NCBI RefSeq assembly: GCF_900186865.1
Contig: NZ_LT906480.1
Location: forward strand, 3,180,001-3,244,000
From: Stenotrophomonas maltophilia
GTDB taxonomy: Bacteria; Pseudomonadota; Gammaproteobacteria; Xanthomonadales; Xanthomonadaceae
Direction of reading: 5' to 3'
Length of the DNA: 64,000 nt
Shown here: in pieces, positions 18,086 through 31,898 of the stretch
How the letters are laid out: every line of letters starts with the position of its first letter
Position numbering within the stretch: the stretch's first letter is position 1
The notes under the pieces: generated by a model
What the model was told of the DNA's origin: nothing
Seen by the model: only the letters and a program-made list of their open reading frames with translations
Database searches by the model: none
Made by a program: the position numbers and the translations under genes

Positions 18086-18862
18086 ATGCGCACCGTACAT
18101 GCCCTCCGCTACATCACGCCCTTGCGGGAAGGTGGCTCCCTGCCGGCCGTGGTCGAGACCGACGACGACGGCATGGCCGTGCTGAAGTTTCGTGGCGCCG
18201 GCCAGGGCCCGAAAGCGTTGATCGCCGAGCTGATCGCCGGCGAGATGGCACGCACGCTGGGCCTGCCGATTCCGGAAATCCTGTTCGTCGAGCTGGACCG
18301 CGAGTTCGCCCGCACCGAGCCCGACCCGGAAATCCAGGAGCTGATCCGCGCCAGCGAAGGCCTGAACCTGGGCCTGGACTACCTGCCCGGCGCGATCAAC
18401 TACGACCCGGCAGCGATGCCGGTGGATGCCGACCTGGCCTCGCGCATCGTCTGGTTCGATGCGTTCACCAGCAATGTCGATCGCACCACGCGCAACCCGA
18501 ACCTGATGGTGTGGCATCGAAAGCTGTACCTGATCGATCACGGTGCGGCCATGTACTTCCATCACGACTGGGCCAACGCCGGCGATGCGTGCGAAAAGCC
18601 GTTCGTGCTGATCCGCGACCATGTGCTGCTGTCGTTCGCCAGTCGCATCGCCGAGGTGGATGCCGAGCTGGCCGCGCGCCTGACCGATGCCGAGATTGAA
18701 CGCATCGTCGGCCTGGTGCCGGACAGCTGGCTGGTCCACGAGCCGGCGTTCGACAGCCCCCAAGCCTACCGCCAGGGTTACATCGATTATCTCAAGCACC
18801 GCCTGAAAGTGCGTGCGGTGTTCGTGCAGGAGGCCATCCGTGCCCACGCTGCACACGTATGA
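18086..18862 (+). CDS. HipA-family kinase, stand-alone short form (258 aa)
   Basis: A compact member of the HipA/PI3-4-kinase-like superfamily. Visible kinase features are a possible ATP lysine in AVLKFRG (Lys34), a catalytic loop FDAFTSNVDRTTRNPNLMV (Asp132, Asn137) and a metal-binding IDHG (Asp151) equivalent to the DFG motif. It lacks the N-terminal subdomain of the classical HipA toxin (about 440 residues), and no HipB-like helix-turn-helix antitoxin gene is adjacent. The next gene (DUF3037) overlaps its end by 23 bases, a pairing that I recall as recurrent for this subfamily. Substrate and toxicity are unknown. Confidence 0.8.
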   Translation: MRTVHALRYITPLREGGSLPAVVETDDDGMAVLKFRGAGQGPKALIAELIAGEMARTLGLPIPEILFVELDREFARTEPDPEIQELIRASEGLNLGLDYLPGAINYDPAAMPVDADLASRIVWFDAFTSNVDRTTRNPNLMVWHRKLYLIDHGAAMYFHHDWANAGDACEKPFVLIRDHVLLSFASRIAEVDAELAARLTDAEIERIVGLVPDSWLVHEPAFDSPQAYRQGYIDYLKHRLKVRAVFVQEAIRAHAAHV

Positions 18863-19241
18863 CTATGCGGTCATCCGCGTGGTACCGCGGGTGGAACGCG
18901 AGGAGTTCATCAACGTCGGGGTGATCGTCTCCTGCCCTGGCGCGCGCCATCTGGAAGCGGCCATCGAGATCGATCCTGCGCGCCTGCGTGCCTTCGCGCC
19001 GGCGTTGGACCAGGAGGCGCTGCAACCATGGCTGGATGCGATCGTGGCCATCTGCCGCGGCGACGCCAGCGCCGGGCCGATCGCGCAACTGCCCGCGCGT
19101 GCCCGCTTCCACTTCCTTACCGCCAAGCGCAGCTCGATCGTGCAGATGTCGAGCACGCATGTGGGCCGCACGGCGGACCCTGCGGGTGTGGTGGAACACT
19201 TGATGACGAAGATGGTGCGGGTGCCGGCACCTAACGCGTAG
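18840..19241 (+). CDS. DUF3037 protein, partner of the HipA-like kinase (133 aa)
   Basis: Start is the GTG at 18840: AGGAGG lies six bases upstream, inside the 3' end of the kinase gene. The protein begins PTLHTYDYAVIRVVPRVEREEFINVGVIVSCP, which is the DUF3037 signature, and ends with HLMTKMVRVP, also typical. The overlap implies translational coupling to the kinase, so the two probably act in the same complex or pathway. Function of DUF3037 is not established; a regulator or antitoxin role is only a hypothesis. Confidence 0.82.
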   Translation: MPTLHTYDYAVIRVVPRVEREEFINVGVIVSCPGARHLEAAIEIDPARLRAFAPALDQEALQPWLDAIVAICRGDASAGPIAQLPARARFHFLTAKRSSIVQMSSTHVGRTADPAGVVEHLMTKMVRVPAPNA

Positions 19242-19250
19242 CGGCGACTG

Positions 19251-19338
19251 GTAGAGTCGACTGTTAGTCGACTAACGCACGCAGTGCGGGCTCTTCGGCG
19301 GCATTGATTAAGGCAGTCGACTAACAGTCGACTCTACC
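19251..19338. repeat. REP inverted pair, left copy of the RAYT locus
   Basis: GTAGAGTCGACTGTTAGTCG at 19251-19270 and its inverse at 19313-19338 enclose a ~45-base centre holding a small GC stem. Each arm is itself a palindrome around TCGACTnnnAGTCGA and starts with GTAG. The right copy at 19981-20069 has the same arms in the same order. Confidence 0.88.
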
Positions 19339-19392
19339 GGGTCGACTCTGCCCGGTCGACTCTGCCCGGCTGACTCTGCCCGGTCGGTTCCA
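19339..19392. repeat. Short tandem array next to the left REP pair
   Basis: About three and a half degenerate copies of a 14-15 base unit of the form GGTCGACTCTGCCC run from the arm of the REP pair to the 3' end of the RAYT gene. The unit is a truncated copy of the REP arm (GTCGACTCTACC). Confidence 0.65.
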
Positions 19393-19875
19393 TCACCATG
19401 CGCGTTCGCCTGCCGACTCAAGCTCGCTCAACGGCCAGCGGCACCATCCGTACGGATGGTCACCGATCTGCGCGGCAAGACCGGCTCGAACGGGATTTGC
19501 CAGAATGTAGCAAGCGTGCCTGTGCAGCGACGCGTCACTGCGGATCGCATGATCGTGATAACCCGCCTGCCAGATTGCACCCTGGCTCCCTCGCCGCCGG
19601 TTGATTAGAAAGCTGCTGCGCGCCTTGAAGCGCTGCACGCAGTAGCCCAGCGAATGGCCACGAAGTTGAGCCAGCCAGTGGATGTGATCCGGCATGATCA
19701 CCCAGGCAAACGATGCAGTCAGGCCTTCCCGATCCATCGATCCGAGGAGCTGCATGGCAAGGTCGGCATTGGCAGGGCTATCGAAAACACGATGGCGGTT
19801 CCGGCACACCATGGTGATGGTGTAGACGTTGCCGACTATGGATCGGCGGCCGGCAAGCAGTTGAGGGCTGGGCAT
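19393..19875 (-). CDS. REP-associated tyrosine transposase (RAYT, 160 aa)
   Basis: Single-strand-acting Y1 HUH nuclease of the IS200/TnpA-REP group. The HUH motif is MPDHIHWL (His64, His66). The C-terminal part has IWQAGYHDHAIRSD and ACYILANPVRAGL, the latter with the probable nucleophile Tyr123 (Tyr106 is an alternative). An ATG at 19875 begins MPSPQLLAGRR as in many RAYTs; the start is not certain because the Shine-Dalgarno sequence is weak. The frame is intact at about the usual family length. It lies between two direct copies of a REP pair, as expected of a domesticated REP-mobilising transposase. Confidence 0.9.
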   Translation of the reverse strand: MPSPQLLAGRRSIVGNVYTITMVCRNRHRVFDSPANADLAMQLLGSMDREGLTASFAWVIMPDHIHWLAQLRGHSLGYCVQRFKARSSFLINRRRGSQGAIWQAGYHDHAIRSDASLHRHACYILANPVRAGLAAQIGDHPYGWCRWPLSELESAGERAW

Positions 19876-19980
19876 GAGTTCGAGAATGCCCGCCAGGATG
19901 GATGCTCGACATCGGTTCACTGCCAACGTCAGGATCAGGGATCATCTTGATGCAGCGTCCGGGGATGTGGAGTCGCCTGG

Positions 19981-20069
19981 GTAGAGTCGACTGTTAGTCG
20001 ACTATCGCGCGAAGCGCGGGCTTTCCAGCATGGGAGAGAAGAGCAGTCGACTAACAGTCGACTCTACCC
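19981..20069. repeat. REP inverted pair, right copy of the RAYT locus
   Basis: Same arms as the left copy (GTAGAGTCGACTGTTAGTCG and inverse), with a different centre. The arms are identical for at least 20 bases while the centres share only a GCGCGnnGCGC-like stem. It lies 105 bases upstream of the RAYT start. Confidence 0.88.
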
Positions 20070-20126
20070 AGTCGGCTCTATCCAGTCGGCTCTACCCAGC
20101 CGGTTCTACCCCGTCGGCCCTACCTG
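20065..20126. repeat. Short tandem array next to the right REP pair
   Basis: About four degenerate copies of a 14-15 base unit of the form CAGTCGGCTCTACC run from the REP arm to just past the stop codon of the glucose dehydrogenase gene. It mirrors the array at 19339-19392, with different base substitutions. Confidence 0.65.
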
Positions 20127-22648
20127 GGCAACGCAAACGCAATTACGTAATCGCCGTTCGGGGTTTCCATGAAATGGTGGCCGCCGGCCATGATCACCAC
20201 GTACTGGCGCCCGCCCTGCTCGTACACCATCGGGTTGGCCTGGCCGCCGGCAGGAAGCTTGGCGTGCCAAAGCTCCTTGCCGGTCTTCAGATCGATGGCA
20301 CGCAGCAGGTCATCGGTGGCGGCGGCGATGAAGATCAGGCCGCTGGCGGTCACTACCGAACCCCCGTTGTTCGGCGTGCCGATCTCGATCGGCAGGCCGG
20401 AACGGATGCCGAACGGTCCGTTGCCGCGCGCACTGCCAAACGGACGGTCCCACAGCAGCTTGCCGGTGCGCAAGTCGATGGCACGGATACCGCCATAGGG
20501 CGGCTGCTTGCACAGCAGGCCAGTGAACGGCAGCCGCCAGCCGGCGTTGACCTGGATGGCGTAGGGCGTACCCACCTGCGGGTCGCCCGCGCCTTCGGCA
20601 CCGCCCTTGTCGAACCGGACCTTCTCGCGTGGCAGCCAGCCCAGCCGGTCGGCCTCCGCGCGTGGCACCAGCCGGTTGTAGTTGGGCATGTCGTTGTAGT
20701 TGGCCACGATCACGCCGCGGCGCGTATCGATGGACACGCTGCCCCAGTCCGAGCCGCCGTTGTAGCCGGGGTACTCGATGGAATGTCGCTCGCTGCTCGG
20801 CGGCGTGTAGAACCCTTCGTAGTACGCCTTGCGGAACTGGATGCGGCAGACCAGCTGGTCAATCGGGGTGATGCCCCACATGTCACGCTCGGTCAGGTCA
20901 TGTTCGCGGCGCAGCGTGTGGTACAGCGAAAACAGCTGGGTGGGAGAACGCTGCTCGGGTTCGACGCCGCCGACCGGTACCTTGCGCTCTTCGGCCGCGG
21001 TCAGCAGCTGGCCGTTGCGGCGATCGAGGATATAGAGGTCGCCCTGCTTGGTCGGCAGCAGGATCGCCGGCACCTTGCCCGCCGCCGTCGGGTAGTCGAT
21101 CAGGCTGGCCTGCGACCCCAGGTCGTAGTCCCACACATCCTTGCGCACCGCCTGGAAATGCCAGGCCGGCTTGCCGGTGGCCACGTCGATCGCCACCAGC
21201 GAGGTGGAATAGCGGTTCTGGTTTTCCGTGCGCGAGCCGCTCCAGTAGTCGCCCGCGGCATTGCCCAGCGGCAGGTAGACCAGGCCCAGCGCTTCATCAC
21301 CGGTGGCGGTGGTCCACATGTTGGGCGTGCCGCGCGTGTAGGTCTGCTCGCGCGGCGGCAGGCCGTTGCGCTCGGGCTGGTCCATGTCCCACGCCCAGCG
21401 CAGCTTGCCGGTGATGGCGTCGTACGCCTGGATCACGCCCGACGGCGCATCGCGGCGCTGCCCATCCAGCACCTGGTGGCCGGTCACGATCACGCCGCGC
21501 ACGATGGCCGGCGGCGAGTTGATCGACACGTAACCCTGTGGCACCTCGCCCATGCCCAGGGTGATGTCGACCTGGCCGTTGTTGCCGAAGTTGGCGCAGG
21601 GGCGGCCGCTGTCCGCGTCCACCGCGATGATGCGACCGTCCAGCGTGCCTTCAATGATGCGCGCCCAGCACGCCGGACGACTGCCCGGTGCAGCGCTGCG
21701 GGTGACGCTGGGCGGCGGCTCCGGCAGGGCCAGATCGGCAGCGACATCGGCCAATGCCGCGTCAGCAAGGGTCGGCGTGCTGGGCTGCTCGTAATAGCTC
21801 ACACCACGACAGGCAGCGGTATAGGGAATCGAAGCATCCTTCACCTTTGGATCGAACCGCCACAGTTCCTTGCCGCTGGCAGCATCAAGCGCGATCAGGC
21901 GGTTGCGTGCGGTGCACAGGTACAGGCGGTCGCCGATCTTCAGCGGCGTGGTTTCGGCACCCCAGCGCTTCTTCGGCATATCCCCGGTACGGAACTGCCA
22001 GGCCGGCTGCAGCGTGGCCACATTGGCCGGGGTGATCTGCTGCAGTGGCGAATAGCGGGTACCCGCATTGCTGCGGCCCCACGCCGGCCAGTCGCCCTCG
22101 GCGGGCTGGTCAGCCGGCTGCAGGCCCGTGGTATCGCGCGTAGGTTCCAGTCCGGCGCTGACCGCGCCTTCCGGGAACGGCTGATGCCCATCCACTTCAC
22201 CATGCGGCGCGAAAGCCAGGCCGAAGGCGGCCACGAACACCAGCATCAGCACGCCCGCCACGCTGCGCGACAGGGGTTTTGAAACCGGCTCGCGCAGTGT
22301 CGGCGCCAGCAGCGCCAGCACGATGCCGAGCGCAGTCACCAGCCCGAGCCGCGGTACCCAGCGCCAGTAGTCGCTGCCCGATTCCCACCAGGTCCACAGC
22401 AGCGTGCCGATGAACACCAGCGCATACAGCAGCGCGCCGCTGCGGCGGTTGCCGAACAACAGGGTTCCGCTGGCCAGCAGGCCGAGCCCGGCGATGGCGT
22501 AGTACGCCGAGCCACCCAGGCTGAGCAGCCACCCACCGAGGCCACCGATGACCAGGCCGAGCACGACCAGCAGCAGTGACAGCACGGTGACGAGGGGATG
22601 CCGGGAGGCGCGGACGGGAGCAGGAGCGGACTGCGGCGTGGCGGACAT
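20120..22648 (-). CDS. gcd: Membrane-bound PQQ-dependent glucose dehydrogenase (842 aa)
   Basis: Oxidises D-glucose to gluconolactone at the periplasmic face and passes electrons to ubiquinone. Start at 22648 with GGAG 8 bases upstream. About five membrane helices occupy residues 20-155, then an eight-bladed PQQ propeller. Landmarks shared with E. coli Gcd are DWPAWGRSNAGTRYSPL, WDYDLGSQASL, YILDRRNGQLL, ADMWG-like ERDMWGITPIDQLVCR, LLCKQPPYGGIRAIDL and LPAGGQANPMVYE. The related quinate dehydrogenase QuiA is the main alternative; overall pattern favours Gcd. It follows gyrA on the same strand but is separated by a strong hairpin. Confidence 0.88.
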   Translation of the reverse strand: MSATPQSAPAPVRASRHPLVTVLSLLLVVLGLVIGGLGGWLLSLGGSAYYAIAGLGLLASGTLLFGNRRSGALLYALVFIGTLLWTWWESGSDYWRWVPRLGLVTALGIVLALLAPTLREPVSKPLSRSVAGVLMLVFVAAFGLAFAPHGEVDGHQPFPEGAVSAGLEPTRDTTGLQPADQPAEGDWPAWGRSNAGTRYSPLQQITPANVATLQPAWQFRTGDMPKKRWGAETTPLKIGDRLYLCTARNRLIALDAASGKELWRFDPKVKDASIPYTAACRGVSYYEQPSTPTLADAALADVAADLALPEPPPSVTRSAAPGSRPACWARIIEGTLDGRIIAVDADSGRPCANFGNNGQVDITLGMGEVPQGYVSINSPPAIVRGVIVTGHQVLDGQRRDAPSGVIQAYDAITGKLRWAWDMDQPERNGLPPREQTYTRGTPNMWTTATGDEALGLVYLPLGNAAGDYWSGSRTENQNRYSTSLVAIDVATGKPAWHFQAVRKDVWDYDLGSQASLIDYPTAAGKVPAILLPTKQGDLYILDRRNGQLLTAAEERKVPVGGVEPEQRSPTQLFSLYHTLRREHDLTERDMWGITPIDQLVCRIQFRKAYYEGFYTPPSSERHSIEYPGYNGGSDWGSVSIDTRRGVIVANYNDMPNYNRLVPRAEADRLGWLPREKVRFDKGGAEGAGDPQVGTPYAIQVNAGWRLPFTGLLCKQPPYGGIRAIDLRTGKLLWDRPFGSARGNGPFGIRSGLPIEIGTPNNGGSVVTASGLIFIAAATDDLLRAIDLKTGKELWHAKLPAGGQANPMVYEQGGRQYVVIMAGGHHFMETPNGDYVIAFALPR

Positions 22649-22725
22649 CGTCGATCTCCGGGGGCAGCATGCGCCCTTATCCCACCGCCTGCGTGAAGCG
22701 CGCGCGTATGCGTGGCACCCGGATA

Positions 22726-22756
22726 CGACGACGCCGGCGCAGGGCCGGCGTCGTCG
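22726..22756 (-). terminator. Hairpin after gyrA
   Basis: A 13-bp perfect stem (CGACGACGCCGGC and its inverse) with a 5-base loop, 22 bases after the gyrA stop on the minus strand. No T-run follows, so termination may be partial or only RNA-stabilising. Confidence 0.6.
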
Positions 22757-22778
22757 GTACCTCAGGCTCGCGGCAGGA

Positions 22779-25493
<2,715 letters not shown>

Positions 25494-25711
25494 TCGGGTT
25501 CCGTTGTCTGGTAGCGGTCCAGTCCGGCGCAGCCCCCTGCGGGAGGGGGTCGTGCCGGAACCTCGATTCAACCTGCGGATATTACCACAACAGGCCGTTT
25601 TCCGCCTCCCTTTACGGGTATTTTACCTGCACAAATCAGGAACTTAGGGGGTTGCTGACCCGCGGCCGGCACCACCGGGGGGCGGAGGTCACGCGGCCCC
25701 TCCCCCGCGCG
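25494..25711 (-). promoter_or_regulatory. gyrA upstream region (218 bases)
   Basis: AT-richer than its surroundings, with minus-strand TAATAT and TAAAAT hexamers that could serve as -10 boxes for gyrA. I could not find a convincing -35 partner, so a specific promoter is not assigned. Confidence 0.35.
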
Positions 25712-26776
25712 TCAGCCGCCGAAGGCGGCGCGCATGTTCTCCGGGGTCGGGTTCAGGATCACGCCGCGCTCGGTCACGATGGCGTCGATCAGCTCGCCCG
25801 GCGTGACGTCGAACACCGGGTTCCAGGCAGCGATGCCCTCTGCCACCGTGCGGGTGCCGCCCACGCCGTACAGCTCGCCCGGATCGCGCTGCTCGATCTC
25901 GATCTGGCTGCCGTCCACGGTCTCCATGTCCACCGTCGAGGACGGCGCCACGACCATGAACTTCACGCCGTGATGGCGGGCGGCGATGGCCAGCTGGTAG
26001 GTCCCGATCTTGTTGGCGGTATCGCCGTTGGCGCAGATGCGGTCGGCACCGACGATCACCCACTGCACAGCGCCGGTCTTCATCAGGTGCGAGGCGGCCG
26101 AATCGGCGATCAGCGTGGCGTCAATGCCATCCTGCTGCAGCTCCCACACGGTCAGGCGCGCGCCCTGCAGCCACGGACGGGTCTCGCCAGCGAACACGCG
26201 GGCAATGCGGTGCTGGGCCATGCCGGCGCGGATCACGCCCAGCGCGGTGCCGAAGCCGGCGGTGGCCAGCGAGCCGGTGTTGCAGTGGGTCAGCACGCCG
26301 CTGCCGGCTTCGATCAGGCCTGCGCCCAGCGCGCCCATGTGGCGATTGGCGGCCAGGTCTTCCTCGGCGATGGCCTGCGCTTCGGCCTCCAGCTTCGCCT
26401 TCCAGTCAGCACCGGCGGCATTCAGGCAACGGCGCATGCGCGCCAGCGCCCAGGCCAAGTTGACGGCGGTCGGACGCGAAGCGTTCAGACGCTGCAGCGC
26501 CGGTTCCAGCTGCTGCAGCGCGTGCGCACCGTCTGCGGCCTGCACGTCACGTGCGGCCAGCACCACGCCCCAGGCGGCGGCGATGCCGATGGCCGGCGCA
26601 CCGCGCACGGTCAACGCGTGGATGGCCGCAGCCACTTCGTCACTGTCATGGCAGACCACATGCTCGACCACGAACGGCAGCTTGCGCTGGTCCAGCAGTT
26701 GCAGGGCATCGCCGGTCCACAGGATCGGGCGGATATGGTCGTAACGGGCGTAGTCGATGTCGGAGGCAGTGTTCAT
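25712..26776 (-). CDS. mtnA: Methylthioribose-1-phosphate isomerase (354 aa)
   Basis: Isomerises 5-methylthioribose-1-phosphate to the ribulose form in the methionine salvage pathway. It belongs to the eIF2B-like aldose-ketose isomerase family. Landmarks are [15 protein letters not shown], the catalytic cysteine in [13 protein letters not shown], the catalytic aspartate in [19 protein letters not shown], and the C-terminal [21 protein letters not shown]. Full family length. The start at 26776 lacks a strong Shine-Dalgarno sequence. Other salvage genes (mtnB, mtnC, mtnD) are not in this window. It lies upstream of gyrA on the same strand. Confidence 0.95.
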
Positions 26777-26823
26777 GGGCCCATTGTAGGGCCACGCCCC
26801 CCGGGGTTGGAGCCCGCCCGGGC

Positions 26824-27552
26824 TCAATTCACCGAGAACTCGGCGCGGCAGCCACCGTCCACCCAGATGCCGTTGCGGTTCCAGCCCCAGGTGTTGCCTT
26901 CCTCGCACGGGGTGCTGGACAGCTGCTCGGAGACGGCGGCACCGACCGAGATGCTGGCGCCGCAGAAGCGGCGCTTCTTCGACTTCGATTCACAGGTCAG
27001 CCGGCGTGGTACGTCAACGAATCGGCCGTCCTCGTCAGCCACTTCGAAATCCCCCTGGCAACCGCGGCTGGTCCAGACTTCATTGCGCTTGTAGCCCCAG
27101 CCCTGCCCTTCGCGGCATGGCAGCGCCGACAGCTGGCGCAGCAGGCGCACTGGCGCGCCATCCAGGCGCACCGGGCAGCTCTGCGGGCGACCATTGGATT
27201 CACAACGCACCACGCGACGGACCAGGCGCTTGCCCTCGCTGGCCACCGGCGCGGCACCCGCAGCGCGGCGTGCGCGGAACTCGGCGCGGCAGCCCAGCGT
27301 GACCCACACGCCACTGCGGTCGGTGCCCCATTCGCTGCCACGGATGCAGCTGCTGTTGGAAAGCTGGCGCACCAGGTCGACGCCGTTGCTGACATCGATA
27401 TCGCAATGCACCCAGCCCATATCGCGTGATTCGCAGGTCACCACTTCACCGTCGTAGCCGGCCTGCTGGGCAGATGCCGATGACGGCAGCCAGGCACCCC
27501 AGAGCGCGATGGAGTAAACCGGTGCAGCGACAACCGCAAACCACTTGACCAA
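26824..27552 (-). CDS. Secreted protein with three DUF3011 repeats (242 aa)
   Basis: A signal peptide covers about residues 1-28 (ending ASAQQ). Three DUF3011 units follow, at about residues 39-92, 117-168 and 186-240. Each runs from CES through RQLS/EQLS, a cysteine, G-x-x-WG and W-x-x-x-GC to an F near its end, so each has four well-placed cysteines and probably folds as a small disulfide domain. DUF3011 proteins are exported; their role is not established. It is 47 bases upstream of mtnA on the same strand and may share its transcript. Confidence 0.85.
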
Positions 27553-27690
27553 AGCCTTCCCCAGCAGGAATGGATGAACTGCGTGCCAGTGTCCGGCATC
27601 TGCCGTGATAAGAGCATCATCCTGCTTACCGAAGCAAGCGCGGAATCGCGGAATTCCGTTCAGTCTTTGACGTTCAGGAACGCACGTCGC

Positions 27691-28647
27691 TCATGCGTGG
27701 GCAAAGTCGTAGGCCAGCACGTCGGCAATGCGCGGCGTGCGGTTCATCGCCATCAGGAGGCGATCGACCCCCACCGCCACGCCCGCGCACGCCGGCATCG
27801 ATGGCAGCGCGGCCAGCAGCGCCTCGTCCAGCGCCGGCTGCACCTGGCCACGTTCATGTCGTCGCTGCAGGTCACGCTGGAAGCGCGCGCGCTGCTCGTG
27901 GGCGTCGTTCAGTTCGTGATAGCCGTTGGCCAGCTCCACCGCGCCCAGGTACAACTCGAAACGCTCGGCCAGGGGCGGTGTACCGGCACGGATGCGCGCA
28001 AGCGCCGCCTGGCTGGCCGGCCAGTCATGGACCACGGTCATCACTGTGTCATCAAACTGCGGCTGGATGCGATGGGTCATCAACAGGTCCAGCCAGTCAT
28101 CGCGGGTCAAACCGACCGGATCGATGTGCACATCACCCAGCGCGGCCCGCAATGCAGCCTCATCGGCCTTGAACGGGTCAACGCCCACACGCTGCTGGAA
28201 CAGCTCGCGGTAGCTCAGCACGCGCAGGGTCGCACTGCGCCCGACCAGCGCCAGCGCCTGGCCGACCAGCTCGGCGGTCTCCTGCACCAGGCGATGATGA
28301 TCCCAGCCAACCCGGTACCACTCCAGCATGGTGAATTCCGGGTTGTGGCGGCCGCCCGCCTCGCCATTGCGGAACACCCGGCCCAGTTCGTAACAGTCAC
28401 CCACGCCCGCCGCCAACAGGCGCTTGAGCGGATACTCCGGCGAGGTGCGCAGCCAGCGACGGCGTCCGCCGGCATCGACATGGCCGGTGAAATCGGTATG
28501 GAAGCTGTCGATGTTCGGCTCGGTGTTGCCGGCCACCGACAGGATCGGCGTTTCCACTTCCAGCACATCACGTTCGGCGAAGAAGCGGCGGACCAGCGCA
28601 TTGAGCGCGGCGCGCTGCTGCAGCGCGCGCAGCAGGGCCTCGCTCAC
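27691..28647 (-). CDS. epmA: Elongation factor P beta-lysyltransferase (318 aa)
   Basis: Class II aminoacyl-tRNA-synthetase-like enzyme (also GenX/PoxA/YjeA) that attaches (R)-beta-lysine to a lysine of elongation factor P. It lacks the anticodon-binding domain of LysRS, consistent with its length. Motif 2 is FRNGEAGGRHNPEFTMLEWYR and motif 3 is GVAVGVDRLLMAMN; ELANGYHELND is also characteristic. The GTG start at 28647 overlaps the stop of the acetyltransferase gene by 4 bases (GTGA), so the two are coupled. Neither efp nor epmB is in the window. Confidence 0.95.
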   Translation of the reverse strand: MSEALLRALQQRAALNALVRRFFAERDVLEVETPILSVAGNTEPNIDSFHTDFTGHVDAGGRRRWLRTSPEYPLKRLLAAGVGDCYELGRVFRNGEAGGRHNPEFTMLEWYRVGWDHHRLVQETAELVGQALALVGRSATLRVLSYRELFQQRVGVDPFKADEAALRAALGDVHIDPVGLTRDDWLDLLMTHRIQPQFDDTVMTVVHDWPASQAALARIRAGTPPLAERFELYLGAVELANGYHELNDAHEQRARFQRDLQRRHERGQVQPALDEALLAALPSMPACAGVAVGVDRLLMAMNRTPRIADVLAYDFAHA

Positions 28648-29129
28648 AGGATGCCCTCCGGGCGCGGGTGGTCCAGCGGCAGGGTCAGCAGATCGCGGGT
28701 GTCATCGATGTAACCGCTCGCCAGATAGAGGCGACGGGCCAGCTCGTTGTGGTGGTTCACTTCCAGGCGCAGGCGGCTTACGCCGCGGCCCCGTGCCCGC
28801 TGTTCGCAGATGGCCAGCGCCTGCTTGCCGCGGCCACGACCGCGCGCACGGTGGGCCAGGTACAGCTCGTCCAGCAGCATGAAGTGGCCGCCCTGTTCCA
28901 GGCTGAAGCCCATCGCGATCACTGCGTAACCGACCACCTCGCCCGCCTCGTCCAGCCACAACAGCACTTCGCCGTTGCGTGGGTCGGCCAGCAGCGCATC
29001 CACGCCGCGACGCACGCGCGCGTCGTCGAAGTCGATCCTGTCTTCGGCATAGAACTCGCGCATCAACGCGATCAACAGTTCTTCGTCGGCACGGGTGGCC
29101 AGGCGGAAATCCAGAGGGGCAGTCTGCAT
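28644..29129 (-). CDS. GNAT-family N-acetyltransferase (161 aa)
   Basis: Start at 29129 with AAGGAAC six bases upstream; an upstream ATG at 29150 is less likely. The acetyl-CoA-binding motif A is RGRGRGKQALAICEQRARGRGV, preceded by the beta-4 strand FMLLDELYLA, and followed by LRLEVNHHNELARRLYLASGY, the typical motif B. Substrate unknown. It lies between ligA (49 bases away) and epmA (4-base overlap) on the same strand, suggesting one operon. Confidence 0.9.
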   Translation of the reverse strand: MQTAPLDFRLATRADEELLIALMREFYAEDRIDFDDARVRRGVDALLADPRNGEVLLWLDEAGEVVGYAVIAMGFSLEQGGHFMLLDELYLAHRARGRGRGKQALAICEQRARGRGVSRLRLEVNHHNELARRLYLASGYIDDTRDLLTLPLDHPRPEGIL

Positions 29130-29178
29130 CGGTGTTCCTTTGTGCTTCATGCCGGGTGCCGGGCACCCGGCGGCGTCA

Positions 29179-31677
<2,499 letters not shown>

Positions 31678-31753
31678 CTACCGCGCCCAGCCGTCAGGCC
31701 CTGTAACGCCTCCGCCTTTGCAGCGTCGAGCGTGCTCGACGGGCACTCCCCGC

Positions 31754-31809
31754 TCCGGCAGGTGCCAACCTTCTCCCTCGTTCCGGCAGGTGCCAACCTT
31801 GGTTGGCAC
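31754..31809. repeat. Direct 19-base repeat plus hairpin between ligA and the aminotransferase
   Basis: TCCGGCAGGTGCCAACCTT occurs at 31754-31772 and 31782-31800; the second copy continues into a perfect 10-bp hairpin (GTGCCAACCT / AGGTTGGCAC type, 31790-31809). It resembles the other palindromic intergenic repeats of this genome but lacks the GTAG end. Confidence 0.6.
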
Positions 31810-31898
31810 ATCTGCATGGCGCGACGCCACAAAAAGCAGCTTGCCGCCCACCCTCGCCGGCGCTAGCGTGCGACGGTCTGCCCTTCGGAATCCTGCCC

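Noticed and set aside
18086..19241. Classical hipBA toxin-antitoxin pair
   Set aside because: No helix-turn-helix HipB is present, and the kinase lacks the classical HipA N-terminal region.
19251..20069. IS element with terminal inverted repeats
   Set aside because: The flanking REP pairs are direct copies, not terminal inverted repeats, and no target-site duplication is evident; the RAYT/REP interpretation fits better.
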